Assembly (NCBI GenBank): GCA_040182905.1
Contig: JARQWU010000050.1
Span: 1 to 47,940 of the forward strand
Reading direction: 5' to 3'
DNA from: Barthelona sp. PAP020
Lineage: Eukaryota > Metamonada: BaSk clade
DNA: 47,940 bases
Positions within the stretch are counted from its first letter, which is position 1. Each line of letters starts with the position of its first letter. This document shows positions 47,153 through 47,940 of this stretch, in pieces. Below the pieces are notes generated by a model. It was given only the letters and a program-made list of their open reading frames with translations, did no database searches and was not told the origin of the DNA. The translations under genes and the position numbers were made by a program.

Positions 47153-47940
47153 AATTGTATGTTTTATATGTATATTGTAAATATATTTTATTTTTCTTCT
47201 TGTACGAACCTTTTCCAGAACTTTCCCAAATTAGAGACTGGGGAAACTCAGTTGATTAATAAATAATAAACCTTAAAAAAAAAATAATTTTCGGGGGGTC
47301 CAGTGTTCCTGAAAGGAACCTCTCTTTTTTGAGACCTACTCTTTTTTGGGCTTTCGTAAGAGAGCTGCGCCATATGATGAGTGTGAAATATTGCAATACT
47401 AATTGCTCAAAAGAGCTAAAAGCTCCGATATTTTTAAAAATTTATCCTAATTTTGCAAGTTTTCATGCATTCACCGTGGCAGGTCAAAAATTTGGGGGTA
47501 AATTAAGGAAAAGTTTTGTACTTTGAGGAAAGAGGAAGAATCGGAAAATTTCGATTCGACACAAATTATGGGCTTGTGAACAACCCTTAACAGATTTCAA
47601 GCACAAGACTATCAAAACTTACATGAATCTGTTACAATTAAGATATTTTCTTGAATTCATTTTTCAATTGAAAATTGCTTTGTTTCTTTAAAACCTGAAC
47701 GAAATTAATCTTTTAAAATGGTAAAGACAATTCAAATGAAAAAATGTGAAATCAATTGTTAAGCTGAACACACATACAATACAAATAATTTCCAAGCCAA
47801 GAAGCACTGTGCGAATGAGTGAATAAAAAAGAATAGTGTCTATTTGGTTAAAGGCTTTCGAGGCCCGATTGATCTGTTGAAAAACTTTAGATTTTCTAAG
47901 GTAAAGTTTAAACTTTAAAATTTTGCTTTTGCAAAAATAT
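47153..47940. other. Intergenic, ends in a repeat copy
   Basis: No gene supported. Positions 47290-47370 are less AT-rich than their surroundings and contain a GTTCC-TGAAA-GGAAC hairpin (47305-47319) and arms CTCTCTT/AAGAGAG (47320-47326 with 47358-47364); a structured RNA is possible but not shown. From 47785 the dispersed repeat begins and runs off the window. Confidence 0.5.
47785..47940 (+). repeat. Dispersed repeat, copy 3 (truncated by window end)
   Basis: Third copy of the element at 109-260 and 2994-3147, same orientation. It keeps TTTCCAAGCCAAGAAGCACT, GGCTTTCGAGGCCCGATTGA, TCTGTTGAAAAACTTTAG and TTTTGCTTTTGCAAAAATAT. It reaches the last base of the window, so its true end is not known. 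Confidence 0.85.

Noticed and set aside
1-47940. CRISPR array, bacterial operons, or integrated virus
   Set aside because: No regularly spaced short repeats with unique spacers, no Shine-Dalgarno-linked gene runs, and no capsid, polymerase, integrase or reverse transcriptase motifs were found.

Overview
The window is nuclear DNA of an AT-rich unicellular eukaryote with a compact genome. Supporting signs: eukaryote-only families (PRMT5, DDB1, DOCK, kinesin-14, PGAP1, BET1-type SNARE, TEX264-like), standard stop codons, single dispersed tRNA genes, long uninterrupted reading frames, and a few very short introns. The two introns I could reconstruct are 44 and 39 nt, start GTATNN, and both carry ACTAAC nine nucleotides before the exon. 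I cannot place the organism. The intron style and short 5' leaders recall parabasalids, but the gene set does not prove that.

Layout. 1-5044: repeat-rich DNA around a gene for a protein of about ten ankyrin repeats with an unusual C-terminal domain. 5045-14480: PRMT5, a large receptor-like membrane protein that reads as a decayed hybrid histidine kinase, a glutathione S-transferase-like gene with a hidden in-frame intron, a coiled-coil/PH protein, and a kinesin-14 with an N-terminal ubiquitin-like domain. 14481-18130: no protein genes, but tRNA-Arg(ACG) and tRNA-Gly(GCC) surrounded by three copies of a roughly 0.45-0.6 kb repeat, one inverted. 18131-34241: a TMEM144-like transporter, PGAP1-like GPI inositol deacylase, an AAAP/SLC38 transporter, an ankyrin protein, a TEX264-like protein, DDB1, an unknown beta-rich/coiled-coil protein and a CH-like/helical/coiled-coil protein. 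34242-45280: a BET1-type SNARE, a WD40 protein that shares the unusual C-terminal domain with the first ankyrin protein, a coiled-coil protein, and a DOCK-family GEF. 45446-47940: an RRP17/NOL12-like protein, a paralogue of the coiled-coil/PH protein, and another repeat copy.

Neighbouring genes are not an operon. The most regular organisation is divergent pairs with 10-175 bp between start codons. Functions fall into housekeeping groups: secretory pathway and ER (PGAP1, TEX264-like, BET1-like), cytoskeleton and signalling (kinesin-14, DOCK, PH proteins, CH-like protein), and nuclear regulation (PRMT5, DDB1, RRP17-like).

The best candidates for something undescribed are the roughly 70-residue C-terminal module joined to two different repeat scaffolds (ankyrin and WD40), the catalytically dead hybrid-kinase-like receptor, the ubiquitin-like kinesin-14, and the tRNA-flanking inverted repeat. 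Start codons were chosen as the first in-frame ATG; several longer open frames begin with TTG and were trimmed.
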